Source: Phaffia rhodozyma (Eukaryota > Basidiomycota > Tremellomycetes > Cystofilobasidiales > Mrakiaceae). From it: DNA of 64,000 bases. The notes under the pieces are model-generated. The model had not been told where the DNA came from and did no database searches. It was given only the letters and a program-made list of their open reading frames with translations. How positions within the stretch are numbered: position 1 is the stretch's first letter; every line of letters starts with the position of its first letter. Positions 44,160-56,272 of this stretch are shown piece after piece. The stretch spans positions 1,195,501-1,259,500 of the forward strand of contig JACGZH010000003.1 of NCBI GenBank assembly GCA_014706385.1, read 5' to 3'. The translations under genes and the position numbers were made by a program.

Positions 44160-47100
44160 CTATCGCCGGCCTTTTCTGTTGAACCTTTCGTCTACCTCAT
44201 CCTCACTCTCTCCTACGTCAAACACGACCTCACTCTTCCCCCTTCTACCGTCATCATTATCGTCGTCATCGTCATCATCGGGATCGGTCTCGTCGAGGAC
44301 GGTCCTTCCTCTTCTGGGAGATCCGACGGTGCCAGTGCCTGTGGACCTTATAGGTCCCATCCGAGGTGAATACCTTCCTCCTGAACTGAAAGGAGGTGTG
44401 TACGGTCTACCTCCATGGGCGTGAGAACTCCTTTCCAGAGGTTCTCGCTCTTCGGCCGATTCGACATCTCGTCTTGTGAGAGGTAAACTATCCGATCGAC
44501 TGTGATTATGGTATGACGGTGTCGACCGATGGTAGCCTGATCCCTGCTGTTGACGACGACGACGACGTGCTCGGAAGAAGAAGAACAGACCGGTAGAGAG
44601 AAGGATGAAGAGGAAGACGATGAAGGCTGAACCGACGTTGTAGACCGCTTTTTTATTCAAGATAACACGACGTCGAGTTTGTTTCGTTCATTTATTAGAC
44701 CTCAGATCATGGCATACGACGCGCATCAAAAAAGAAGAGGAAGACAGAAAGAAACTCACATTCCCATGTAGGCGAGCCCATTGATGATGAACCTCCTGGT
44801 AGTGTTTTATCTGAATCTTCCAACATTTTGCCGACACCAGCGGTCACTTTTACGTCATCTCCAACCTGACTGACCCAACCTGGAGTACCATCTACGAGTT
44901 GAGTGAAATCTACGTTCATAAACCGAAGCATCATGTCATGTGCCACGGTGGGTAGATCGTAGGGTACCATATGTGATGAGTCCGAAATCTTTTGAGTTGC
45001 GCCCCATTAAAAGGAAAAAAAAGTGGGATATTAATGAACACACATCAGGGGGTGATAGAAGCAGAAGAGGGAGGAGGAGAAACATACCTTGACGTAGGTG
45101 AGATTTCGAGACGTCGTCCATGTGCCGACCTTTTTATCATTGAGCAACCAGTCGTTCGTTGTAGCATTCTATTCTCCGGGGCAAGACGTGCATCAAAGTA
45201 ATTCCGACCAAGATTAGAAAGAGAAGGACTCGGATGGTGCCAAAGATCAGAGAAGCCCTGCTTACGCCCATCCCTTTTCGTCCTTGCCATTCCATACGTC
45301 TGATGGTCCTCTCGATACCCTCATGGTTGCAGATCAAATCTTCCGCTCCTGCGAACAGCATGACCTGAATCTTACTTAGCAAGCTAGGCATGAGTCCGAT
45401 CGACGCAGGTGATTTATAGTTCTCAAGCGCGGCGGCAACGGGACCGGAACATTCGACCCAGGCGGCTGAACCGTGAGATTCAGCGTGTAGTGCTTTGATC
45501 ACGTCTGAACGCTGCCATACACATCCAATCAGAATCAAACAATTAGTGACATCGAACCTTCCGAGTAGAAAGTATCTACGTCCCCATGTATACACAAACG
45601 TTGATGTAACTCACTCGAAGATAGGTATACACGTCGGCTAGTTCCGGAGGCCAATTCATCCCGCATGCTGGGAAATCATCCAAAAGTCGGACATCGTACA
45701 CGTTCATACACACCTTGTTTCCGTTCACTCTAAGAATGAGATGAGGAGACAGCCGCTAAATAAATCGTCTTGTCATCTGTAAAGATAAGAGAGAGGAATG
45801 AGTTTTGACTAACTCCTGAGTGAAAGGCTGTTGAACGGCTTCCATGACCTCTGCACAACCAGCAATGTTGATCGGCAGCGTCAATATATCCTGAAATTTG
45901 TCGATTTCTTTCTGACAACTCTTCATTGTTTGTTCTAATTGATTTCCATGCTGGTAAGATTATTAGAGAGGAGAGGAGAGGAGAAAAGACTTTATTAAGT
46001 TGGTTGTTCGGCCAGGCTTTGACAGCAAGACCTTATGATTATGACTGAAGAATACATACGGTGCTGCCCTTGACCGCCAGTTTGTGAGAAAACGCAAAGT
46101 CGACATAACCTTGATACTGCTCCCTTGGGTCGATCCAGCCATTTCCAATAGCAATTCCTTTGAGAGGAAAGTTTGGCAAAGAGGTGGACGAGAGAAGAGC
46201 GTCTGCAAAGTAGGGAATATATTGGCCGGCATAACTTTCACCAGCTAGGTAGGTCTGAAGATCACGAGATGTCAGGAGGGGGACTAAACTATCGTTTCAC
46301 GAGTTTGAGACTCGAATTAAGTCTTCTTCGAGATCAAAACAATTTGGGAGAAATACGAACATCTACACCTTGCCATTCGGGGAACACTTGAAGGAAGTTT
46401 CCTACAAAGTGGTTGAAATGCGCCGAAGCTTCGTGAAGCTCATGAAGATATCCATTTGTGGGGGTATATGAGAATCCTGTACCGGGTGGCTGATCAACTG
46501 TGATGAGAGTCGAGAATATGGACGGTAAGGAAACAAGATCGTCGGGATCGATTGAGAGTTCTTATGAAAGAGCCAAAAAATAGGACGAACTAAATACGAT
46601 CCCGCTAAACTCCTCCCATCCTCCATAGTCAAGTAGCTTTATGGAGCCTGGAATGGAAGGATCCATTCGGAATGGTCCAACCTCCATCATTGAGCCATCG
46701 AACGAGGAGCAACCAGGTCCTCCATTAAACCAGAATATCAACCTATCCTTGCCTGCTCGACGACGTGGCCCAACCATCATGAAACTGTAGGTTCGGCCAA
46801 TCGAGCACAAGGCGTAGCGAGAAGAGAGGACAGAGTATAAAATAAAGCAGATATCAGATCAAAGAAAGGAATAAACTCCGATAGATCTTGCGAATACGCG
46901 TGTTATATTTGAGGGTGATTCTTCAAGAGCAGATCGTTCCACACCCAGTATGTCTCTTGGATCCCATCTGATAGGCCTACTTATCCTCTCTGACACAAAC
47001 CATACAAATGAAACGACGTACTAGATCTGAGCATCCCTTCCAGTATCGTCCTCTCCTCCTCCGGCAAGTTCCCCAGGATCACTCGGCAAGGCGCCTGCCC

Positions 47101-47224
47101 ATACATTAAGCGGATGGGTCGGGTGTTGGTTAAGCCTGTGCGAGATGGTCGGAAGAGAAGGCACATAGAACGACGAAGCCGGCAGCAGAGGAGCCTTCTT
47201 CGAAGAAGGTAAAGACGACGCCAT
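44160..47224 (-). CDS. KEX1: KEX1-type serine carboxypeptidase D
   Basis: Predicted 674-aa late-Golgi carboxypeptidase that trims C-terminal Lys/Arg from proteins cut by the Kex2 protease, such as pheromone precursors. Exons: 47022-47224, 46591-46784, 46361-46497, 46060-46254, 45814-45950, 45615-45729, 45266-45511, 45088-45168, 44760-44988, 44160-44647 (2025 nt). Features in order: [26 protein letters not shown], catalytic Ser in [19 protein letters not shown], catalytic Asp in [11 protein letters not shown], and catalytic His in [12 protein letters not shown] transmembrane helix ([19 protein letters not shown]) and a cytosolic tail with an acidic Asp run follow, as in yeast Kex1. Oddly, the first ATG gives [10 protein letters not shown], with no hydrophobic signal peptide, so the true N-terminus probably lies in an upstream exon not identified here. 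Confidence 0.92.
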
Positions 47225-47435
47225 GGCAGATGGTTGCTAGATGATGGTGTTCAAGAGAGTTGGCCAGTCGGTTTGAATGATTGAGTCCCGAGCGGTTAGT
47301 AACCGGACGGCTGATAGAGCCATCTTGCCGCCATCCTTCGGTCTAGCACCCAGCACACACCCGACTCATTAACCATCATCATCTCATCTCTTCTTACTGT
47401 TTACCACTAACACAACATCTATACGCCTATACAAT

Positions 47436-49507
47436 ATGTGCAGACTGGTAAGAATCTGAATGCTTCGATTTTTGGTTCTTCTAGAGGTTGCATAGGGACT
47501 TGCGCTAAAGCTACAGTCGGACTATCATCTTGCAGCTCGTTTACAAGGGAAAAGAGCCCATCCTGCTCTCTCATGTAAGTCGGCTGATTGTCTCTTCACT
47601 CGTCATACGTGATCCTCAGAGGTTTAGCACATGTATATCGATATTGAAAGTTCTTCAATCGATCTTTTCAGCTTTTAACACGGCCGTGAGTCGTTTTTGT
47701 TGATCTCTACTGCTTTGAACCTGCCTGAACAACGTCAAATTCCGCCTCCTTCTTGTACAGAGCCCACTCCATCATCAATCAAGCTTTCGCTTCTAAACTT
47801 CGTCTGGATCTCACAAGAGGACCTATCAACGGGGACGGGTTAGTTAAATACTCTTTTCGTAATGATTATATGTCACATCAGACTGATCTCTCGATCTACC
47901 TTTTCATACCATCAGTTTTGGAGTAGGATGGTATGACTCCTCCGAACCTGTTTCAGCTTCCACTAGTTCATCATCCCCGTCATCGTTATCGTCAACTCCT
48001 TCGTCAACACTATTGATGAGCCCGTCAGAAGAGAAATCGGAAACAGAAGCAGCTGCGTTAGTGTCTGCTCCTGCATCGCTGGATCAGATGGATCCACAGG
48101 AAGAGATCAACGCAATTGAGGGACCACCCGTTTATGAAGACCGTTTGAACCCTTGCATCTTCAACTCTATCACTCCAGTAAGACATATATGTGTATCTAT
48201 AAGCGAGAGGATGTGCGCTACCAACGTGTGCTGACATTCTTTCGTGTGGATTCAGGCTTGGAATAATGAAAACCTGGGCCGGTTGGCCGAAAAGATTCGG
48301 AGTCCCATGATCTTTGCTCATGTTCGTGCATCCACTGCTGGAGCGCTCAGTGAACAGAACTGCCATCCTTGGAACTTTGGACGACTGATGGTATGTCAAG
48401 CTATGAGTTGTATATCTCATATCATCTTCCGTAAGGATCAATCGTATCTTACAGGTTGAAATGTGTATACATTGGATTTAAATAGTGGATGCACAATGGC
48501 GGAATCGCTTCGTTCCACTTGATCAAGCGTCGGCTTCAGCAATCTCTTCCCGAAAATCTGTTCTTGTTCCCGCAGGGCACGACCGACTCTGAATGGGCAT
48601 TTGCACTGTTCCTATCCTTTCTCCCTCAGGATTTACTCTTTCCTGAAGGGTCAGATGTGCCAGGCGGAAAGTGCAACAAGTCCAAGCGTGCGCAAGGAAG
48701 GTTCTCAACTAGACTTTTACAAGAGGCAATGCTCAAGACGATCAGAAAGCTGAACGAATGGACCAAGCAAGTTGGAGCAACTGAGCCGAGTCTGATGAAC
48801 TTTTGTGTGACGGACGGGGAGAGCGTTGTGGTAACCCGGTATGTCAGCTCGAAGACCCAAGAAGCTGCCAGTCTGTTTTACTCTTCCGGAACATCGTTCG
48901 TGAGTCTTCTTCTCTTTCCCTCGATGCAATCAGATTTTTCTTCTTCTCAGTTTTTCAAGTTTCGAATGACTGACAAGATGTCTTTGAACAGACGGAATAT
49001 CCGCTAGGATCTGGATCCTACCGAATGTCGTATTCGTCCATCCGTCCGGATCCGTTGATCATGATCGCTTCGGAACCGCTCACGTTCGAGCGAACGGATT
49101 GGCGAGAGATCTCGACAAACACGATGGTGGTCATCACTCCCAATCAGAACCTTCTCCAGATTCCGATCATCGACGAGTTTTCGTCGATAGCGAACCCAGA
49201 GTCGGACCTGATACTGAGAGCCGGAAAGAAAATGGCGTTCTCTCGGACACCATCGACATCATCCTTATCTGCTGTGACAGGAACGAGCAGAGCTCCAGCA
49301 AAGTCGAAAGGCAACGGTCTGCCGAGGACAGAGAACGGGAATGGAGTGACCGTCGGAGCGGGTGCCAAGCGAGCGAGGGACTTTGCGATTGATAAAGGGT
49401 TCGGTGAGGGTTTGATCCTATGGCAAGAAGCAGGAAAAGGCGAGCAGGCCGATAGTGGCTTCCATCTGGCTGGGATGGAACAGGAGAGCGTGAGCAGGTT
49501 CTATTGA
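47436..49507 (+). CDS. DUG3: DUG3-like glutamine amidotransferase (class II)
   Basis: Predicted 489 aa. Exons: 47436-47447, 47536-47574, 47672-47685, 47761-47838, 47916-48177, 48256-48390, 48486-48899, 48992-49507 (1470 nt). The N-terminus MCRL puts the Ntn nucleophile Cys at position 2. It is followed by LVYKGKEPILLSHLLTRPAH, NGDGFGVGWY, FAHVRASTAGALSEQNCHPW and WMHNGGIA, all hallmarks of class II amidotransferases of the DUG3 group. In yeast, Dug2 and Dug3 form a complex that degrades glutathione in the cytosol. The whole first exon encodes MCRL, and LLTRP is a 14-nt exon. A Ser/Glu-rich insert (about 100 residues after GWY) lengthens the protein relative to yeast Dug3. Confidence 0.9.
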
Positions 49508-50096
49508 GAAATATCTGTTGGTCAAGATTAGCATGTATCGATATGGATTCTGTACATTGTGCGCGTTTCAGCCAAAGTTATCCTCTTGCCGTTACGCGAG
49601 ATGCCTTTGTTTCCGCCTTTGATTCGAACCTGAACTACCAAAAATATTAATACACATGGCATGCGGCAAACTCTTGTTTCCCGGACAATAAAGGAGATGG
49701 TTATCAAGAACGAGAGCCAAGCCAGAAGGAGATGACGGAGATTTATTAGATTTGTCAGTCGTTCGACAAGCTTCGGCTCCGGTCCGATTCACCGGCACGA
49801 CAGAAACTCCGACCGACGGGAAAACCTCGCTCGAACATCGAACAGATCGTTCATCTTCCTCCCAACAGATGACCGACGGGGCTAGTATAATTGAATGAGG
49901 GTTCTTCTCCGAGAGACTAAAGAAGAAATATTCTTGTGATCAGTGAGATCAGTAGAAACAGATAAATACCCTACTGGCAAAGACCTCAGCATTCACCTAC
50001 CCAGATCTTCTTCCTTTTCCATCTTACGTGAACTATCTACCTGTGATATATACAGACACACACGAAGGAAAAAAAACATACAGTCGAACATTCAAC
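49508..50096. other. Intergenic region between DUG3 and the GH5 gene
   Basis: 590 bp holding the DUG3 3' UTR and the GH5 promoter. A GATTCGAACC box at 49621-49630 looks like a reversed tRNA B box, but the adjacent T-stem does not pair, so I see no tRNA. Confidence 0.5.
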
Positions 50097-52839
50097 ATGC
50101 CTGCTTATACAGTTCAAGTGCCCCCTCCTTCGGCCCCTTACGATGGTGGTATCCTTCGTTCGTTCCTCCAGGTTCCACTCCATGAACAATGCTCATATAG
50201 AGACATGATCGTGATCACGAACTGTTTTCTTTTGTATTGGATTGCTTATCCCACCAAAAGGATGTAAAGGAAACCAGATCGTCAACGAGAAGGGAGAAGA
50301 AGTTATCCTAAAAGGAGCCGGCCTAGGAGGATGTAAGTCCCGGTTGTTTTTGCCATCGGATAACTTTCCTGGCCTGCATAGAGTCTCTCTATGTTGACAC
50401 AAGCTTGTGCGCTCTCGCTCGATACTCCTTGGCCATCTCCTCTTGTTAAAAGGGATGAACATGGAGAACTTTATCACCGGATATCCTGGTTTGTATCGGT
50501 ATCCTACTGCACTGATATTTTTCGATCCTCAAAGGAGGACACTACCAGTATTGACACGATGAGTTGCTATGAAACTGGGTCTCAGGCCACGAGGCAGACA
50601 TGCGAAAAAAGCTCAAGAACGTGATGGGCGAGGAGAAGTACGAATACTTTTTCGACAAATTTCTCGAGGTTCGTTGACCAGACTCCGTGACCTTCCTACT
50701 TATCCTCGCATGAAGCATGCTTGCGCTAGGTGATTGATCCAAGAAAGAGTACCGTAATGTTTTACTTGCTGGTCCTTCAGAACTTTTTCACGGAAAAGGA
50801 CGCTGAGTTCTTCGCTTCCGTAGGTCTATACTTCTCATGAGCGCAGATCTCTAGGAGTCTGAATCTTGACTGAACTCTATTGAGTCGCATCTTTAAATCC
50901 ATACGTACCTGCCTATTGCATATAGCTCGGCTTGAACACCATCCGAATTCCTTTCAATTACCGTCACTTTGAGTCGGATGACGCACCCGGAGTATGGATC
51001 GAAAAGGGATTTCAATGGATCGATCGACTTGTCAACCTCGTTTGTCCATCCTCTGGTTGCTCACTTCTCCCTCATATTGAGTTTCCGCGCTATACGCATC
51101 TAGAACGGCAATTGACCAGGAATGATATTGACTCGGCTTATGGTTATAGTGTGCGAAACATAAGATCTTTACAATCCTGGACCTTCATGCCGCCCCGGGA
51201 GGTCAAAACATCGACTGGTGAGAACTGTTCCATAAGATGGTGTTGCAAACCGCTTCTCTTTTCCTTGTCTCCTGTGCCGCCAACTGAAAGAGAGGCGCGC
51301 ATATCTTTTGAAAGGCACTCCGATGCTGGTATCCACCGAGCTGTGTTCTGGGAATACAAGGAGTTTCAGAACAGGGTAAGTTTGCAGTTCATTGAACTCG
51401 AGATTATTTCCGTTCATGAGAAACGTTTACTTAATCTCTGGTGTTCTTGTAGTCTATCCGACTTTGGGAGGAGCTCGCTCGACGATACAAGGGAAACACC
51501 TGGGTTGCCGGATGTGAGCTTGGTCTTCTCCTCTGTCTACAAGCATATTCCGCTGATTACCTGATCTCCACTTTATTGTTGTGATCCGTCTAGTCAATCC
51601 TTTGAACGAGCCTACTGATGAGGAGCACGTTAGGGTCATAAAGTGGTACGACGAGGTCGAAGCTGCTATCCGGAAGATAGATCCAGATCACATCGTGAGC
51701 ACCTCTAGATTCCCTCCTTCTCATTTGGTGAAGAAGTAGCCTGATATGGAGATCGTGCTCTCTTTTCCGATTCGAATCTATCTATCTCCGACAGCTATTT
51801 TTCGATCTGAACACTTTCGCTTCGGATTCATCTCGATTCACCCACGCTCTGCCCAATAGTGTATATGCCTACCACGACTACTCAAACTTCGGATTTCCGT
51901 ACGTCTCGCGCTTTTCCGCGCACATGTCTTCTTCAAAACCAAAATTCCTGTCTGAACGTTTCAGCTTTCGTTTCTGATATCTTGCTTAATCAGTCTCGGA
52001 GGGGGTTACCACAGAACGGACTCCCAAAAGGAGAAACTTCAAAAGAGTTGGGAGCGAAAAGTCCAATTCATGCAAAAGACAGGAACCCCTATGTGGAACG
52101 GAGAGTTGTATGTCTCGTCCTCCTAACACTTTCTTTCTCGGACTTGATCAACCGATGTTTCGAGGGAAGGCTTGCTCACCATTGTCAATGTTGCCGTCCT
52201 TGTGATCGCCATGTTTCAGTGGACCGGTGTATGCTGATCCGACAGACGGACCTGGATGGGAGGACACTAACAAAGAGAGATACAATCTCCTTCAAGATCA
52301 GCTTCGTATATACAAAAAGGCTGGTTCGAGTTGGACAATCTGGCTGTACAAAGATGTACGTTGTTTTTGTTATTTCACTCTGAGCGCGCTTCCTACTTCG
52401 TGTTGGTGCGTCATTGACCTGATCGGGTACAATTGCCATTTGTCAACCACAGATTGGCTTCCAAGGAATGACCTATGCTTCCCCTGACTCTCCCTACGTC
52501 AAACGACTCGCACCGTTCCTTGCCAAGAAGAAGCGATTGGCAGCTGATGAATGGGGAACGAACACCAGTCAAGTTAAGCACATTTTCCAGCCGCTGGAGG
52601 ACTGGCTTGAGAAAGAAGCTCCTTCGATCAAGACTCGATACCCCAAGACGTGGAGCACGTCAACTCATTTAGGTAGGCTGGTGAGAAACATTCTACTCTC
52701 GGAGGAACTTTGCTTTGAATATGCAGAGTACTTTAGAGATCTCTCATTCAAGGAGCTGGATGAATTTGCAGAGAGCTTCAAGTTTGAGAATTTGTGTCAG
52801 CGAGAAGGTCTCAACGAAGTTCTTAGATCTCATGCCTGA
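50097..52839 (+). CDS. Glycoside hydrolase family 5 protein
   Basis: Predicted 475-aa retaining glycosidase with a (beta/alpha)8 barrel. Exons: 50097-50148, 50261-50332, 50453-50488, 50586-50668, 50781-50819, 50926-51039, 51150-51217, 51315-51375, 51453-51513, 51594-51694, 51795-51898, 51994-52107, 52220-52355, 52453-52839 (1428 nt). Family text: GAGLGGWMNMENFITGYPG, GLNTIRIPFNYRHFE, LDLHAAPGGQN, acid/base Glu in FNPLNEPTDE, VYAYHDYS, and nucleophile Glu in MWNGEFGPVY. No signal peptide is seen (MPAYTVQVPPPSAPYDGG), so it may be intracellular. Cytosolic GH5 enzymes in basidiomycetes include glucosylceramide and steryl-glucoside hydrolases, but I cannot assign the subfamily or substrate. Confidence 0.88.
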
Positions 52840-53077
52840 TGAAGATAGTTCATTCTGAGCGTGTAATCTACTTGTACATGACCTGATATGTATTCTTCTC
52901 GCAGTTCTGTGAACACATCTTTTGGATCTGTTCGGAAAGTGCTTCTTATCGCCTTTCTTCTGTACCTATTATATGACCTTCTCGTCTGTCACGAATTTGT
53001 ATTATATATGTTATGTTTCTCATTTTGATGGTAGTGATACATTAGATATACATACGTCCTCCCAGGTAGAAATACAT

Positions 53078-54624
53078 CTATCTGAACCCGTATACTTGTC
53101 CAGACGCTCTCTGCGTGAGCAACATCGGAATAGTAGAACGAACTCATCATTAGACAAGACGATAAGTCAGAACACGAAAAAAGAAATAAGACAAGACGAA
53201 CCTTGTTCCGTTTTGCTTTAGCAATCTGTTCTTCCAAGGCCTCCCGGTTGGACTGGGCCTATATGTTCAAAAGATGAGATTGTGAAGACAGAGAAAAGTT
53301 TGGGAAGTGTAAACGATCGAATGATATTGAGGGAGACGAAACAGAGAGAGGAACGAACGTTTTGGATAAGCGCCGAGAGTTGATTCCGTTGACCTGGCTT
53401 GGATAGGTTCTTCTTAACAGCAGTTGGTGGAGCCTGTTCCAATAATTGGAAGCAAGACAGAACATTGGTAAAGTGAGTGAAAAACCCGAATGCGCGAGGT
53501 AAAGAAAGTTGTGGACAGACCTCAGCTGCTCTGGGCGCCGCCCCAGGTAACCTGTCCTCATCCTTCGCGCCCATCCCTCTGACATCAATCTCATCGACAA
53601 TCTCTCTTCCCTGATCCAGTGCATCCCAGTTCGACCCTTCCTTCCCACCTGATGCAGCCTCGTCTTCTTCTCGCCATTGACGGTAGTAACTATCGTAGTA
53701 CGCTCGGTCGTGTGCTGCCCATTCTCCAGAGGGAAGAGCGTAGTAACCAGGATATGGGTCTAGACGCGTAGGAGATGGTGGTCGGAATGTAGGAAGCTGA
53801 GGAGCAGAAGAGATCTTGGGAGGCGCAGAGGTATTTGATAGGCTGGCGGCAGACGGTACGGATGAAGTTGATGCAGCTTCAGACAGAGTATGTTGTAAGT
53901 GTTCATAATAATCTTCAAAACAACTGAGGTGTGAGCAGAACTAGAAGAAAAATTTCGACTCACTAATACCAAAAAAATCCATTAACGGAGCTTCTTTTGA
54001 TTTCGATTTTGCTGAAGATCCGCCGTTTGCTTTTGTATCCAACGGCCTGACGATCACCGGTCTCTTGGGCTCCCCTACCGGTCCTTTCCTACTGAAATCG
54101 ATGACCTCACCGGTGTGACCACCTGTTCCATCGTCTTCCTCTACAACTCTCTCGAACGACTCAACTCTGCCTTCAGCATCCACCTCAAGAGGTTTCAACC
54201 TGACAGGCGCAGGCATTGCCTTGGGTTTCGGTAGTGCTTGTTTAGGTGGAGGAAGCATCGAGAGTAAGGCCGAACTACCTGCCGGGGTCTGTTTCGGTTT
54301 TTTGGCCACCGGATTCTCGACCGAATTCGATCCGCTCGTTGCAGTGGCAGAAGTATCGGCATCTGAAGCAGCCTCGATGGTGAATTTAGGAGCAGGCCGT
54401 TTGCGGATATTAGATTTTGGAGGAGGAAGGGCTAGACCTGATCCAGAGGCCGAGGGGATAGGAGCTCGAGGCGGAGAGATTGCTCTTTTGATATGTGCTG
54501 TTGAAGGGATGACAGTACAAGCGGATATAGCTTTGGAAGGAGCGGCTTTAGTAACAGCTGGAGCGGCTACCTCTTGATCTGATCCCTCTGAATCAGAGTC
54601 TGAGACATAGTCTACGAGAGCCAT
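53078..54624 (-). CDS. PRCC-like nuclear protein
   Basis: Predicted 405 aa. Exons: 53964-54624, 53521-53912, 53359-53433, 53202-53258, 53078-53110 (1218 nt). It starts MALVDYVSDSDSEGSD, the usual start of PRCC proteins, then a Pro/Ala/Lys-rich disordered half, a core with RLDPYPGYYALPSGEW, and a C-terminal helical part (QRNQLSALIQNAQSNREALEEQIAK) ending in GQVYGFR, like the QxKYGF end of animal PRCC. Human PRCC is a nuclear protein linked to pre-mRNA splicing and to MAD2B. The role in fungi is unclear. Three of the four introns are fixed by motif continuity, and two have GTTCGT donors. Confidence 0.8.
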
Positions 54625-55037
54625 GTGGGATAGATGGACGATGATGATGATGATGGATGGTAAGGCTTGACTCTGAAAATGATGATAGTCAATTGGAAGA
54701 GAAAGAGGAATGGTTACGCGTTGCGATTACATAAGCATAACAGCCCCCGTAACATTACAAGTCTTCCTCCGCCTTCGCCCTCGGTTCGTTTTCACTTTCT
54801 CTTTCGTTGATCATCATCCATCCCAGCCAGCCAGCCAGATCTCTAACCTTCTTCGTACGTCCTTGTCTGGCTCACTAGAGTGGTCGTTCAAATGTCTACT
54901 GCTGCTTCTGTCTCCATTTCTAACGAGGTCGCGTCTGTTTGTTGTGTTTTTATCGAATTTTTTTTGGTTTTTTTCCTACCCCATCCTGTCTGGCCAATCT
55001 TTTTTTCTTCCTCTGCTCCTCTCTAGAATAGATAAAG
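54625..55037. promoter_or_regulatory. Divergent promoter between PRCC-like and COX7 genes
   Basis: 410 bp between divergent starts. It contains CCAGCCAGCCAG repeats near 54825-54840. A TCTCTAG acceptor ending at 55026, 11 bases before the COX7 start, suggests a 5' UTR intron. Confidence 0.45.
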
Positions 55038-55731
55038 ATGCGAGCTACCTCCCTCCTTCGAAACGCCCAGCCGATCAATCGATCGATCTTCAAGCGATTC
55101 CTTGACGGACGAAACGATATCATCGCTAAGCAGCGAGCTTTCCAGTCCGAGAAGGACACCCCCGTCTACCTTTTGGGCCGAGGAAAGACCTACTTCAGTA
55201 TGTGTCCTTTCTTCGCCTTTCTTTCTTTTGCCTCTCGGCTATCTTCCTCGCTTGCATCTCGCCTTCACCTTGTCTCTTGTTTCTTTCGAAACATGTGCTC
55301 CCTTGGCTCGCCCATCAGAACATAAGAGATAGAAAGAAGCGAGATAGAAAGAATAGCAAAATAGCATCTACCTTACAGTATTGAAAGCTACAGAAGTCCT
55401 GATTTTGTATCTGCTTCTTCGTTCTCGTTCTCTTCTCATGAAACAGAGTTCTACCTTGCCCTCCTCGCTGTCAGCACCGTGGCATCCGCCGATACCGGAT
55501 ACAAGCTTGTTCTTGTTCGTTCTTTTTCTTTTGTTTGCTCTGTAGTTTTCAATTTTCTCTCCCTATCTCCTTGATTGGGTATCATCCGTCTAGAGATTCT
55601 ATTTCGCGATACAACGGAAACTGACTATTCCTTTTTTAACCTGCTCATTCTGAAAAACGACCGGGCATCTCTTTCTTCGCTTTTCTTCTGTCCTTCTCAA
55701 ATCAAACACACAGGGAAACAAGGACGAGTAA
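55038..55731 (+). CDS. COX7: Cytochrome c oxidase subunit 7 (VIIa-like)
   Basis: Predicted 81 aa from exons 55038-55197, 55447-55514 and 55714-55731 (246 nt). An Arg-rich N-terminus (RATSLLRNAQPINRSIFKRF) looks like a mitochondrial presequence. Then come IIAKQRAFQSEKDTPVYLL, the loop GRGKTYFKFYLALLAV and a single transmembrane helix ending in GYKL, which is the layout of fungal Cox7 (subunit VIIa) of the inner-membrane oxidase. The 18-nt last exon adds GNKDE and was chosen because phase and a CACACAG acceptor fit. Other one-helix respiratory subunits are similar, so the name is moderately secure. Confidence 0.68.
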
Positions 55732-56272
55732 GCCGTAGATAGGAAGTGTGAGGCGGACGGTGGTTTTGATCTTATTTTGCTTTTTTTCTCTCTCATTTCT
55801 TGAGGGCAAGTCGGTTCTCCCGGAAGATGACGATTGACACACATATAAGCATATAAGACAGCTCTCTTACTCTTCGAATACGAGACTGATCTACACTGAT
55901 ACAAGGAAACCTGTTCCCGAGAAATCGTGTCTAATTAACCGACCAATGGCGTTAGCCACAACACCTCTCCTTCTTTCCATCACTGACCCTTCAAATCGTT
56001 TTTCCTCTGGCATCTCACACTGTCTTCGACCTGTTCCGCTGACCAGTCTCTTCTCTTCATGAAGAGACTTTCTCTGATCAACAAGAGCTAGATCTGGGTC
56101 TAAATCATGAGAGGACATTTTTGGCTTATGAAGAGCTAAGATAAGCATAAATAGACCTGTGCACCCGAACATCCTTTCTCTGTTCTCATCCACCTGTTGC
56201 TCCGAATTTAATCTCAAACAGTCTTCCGACACCATCCCGATCTGATTGAAAGGACCCAGTTCACATATCTCC
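55732..56272. other. Intergenic region, convergent 3' ends
   Basis: 540 bp between COX7 (+) and the CAP10-like gene (-). Only 3' UTR-like sequence is seen. Confidence 0.5.

Noticed and set aside
43217..44182. Several overlapping plus-strand ORFs after the mannosyltransferase stop
   Set aside because: T-rich and low-complexity translations, no domain text, and opposite a gene 3' end; treated as UTR.
49600..49680. tRNA-like B box (GATTCGAACC reversed)
   Set aside because: The flanking bases cannot form a T-stem and no A box or acceptor stem lies at the right distance.
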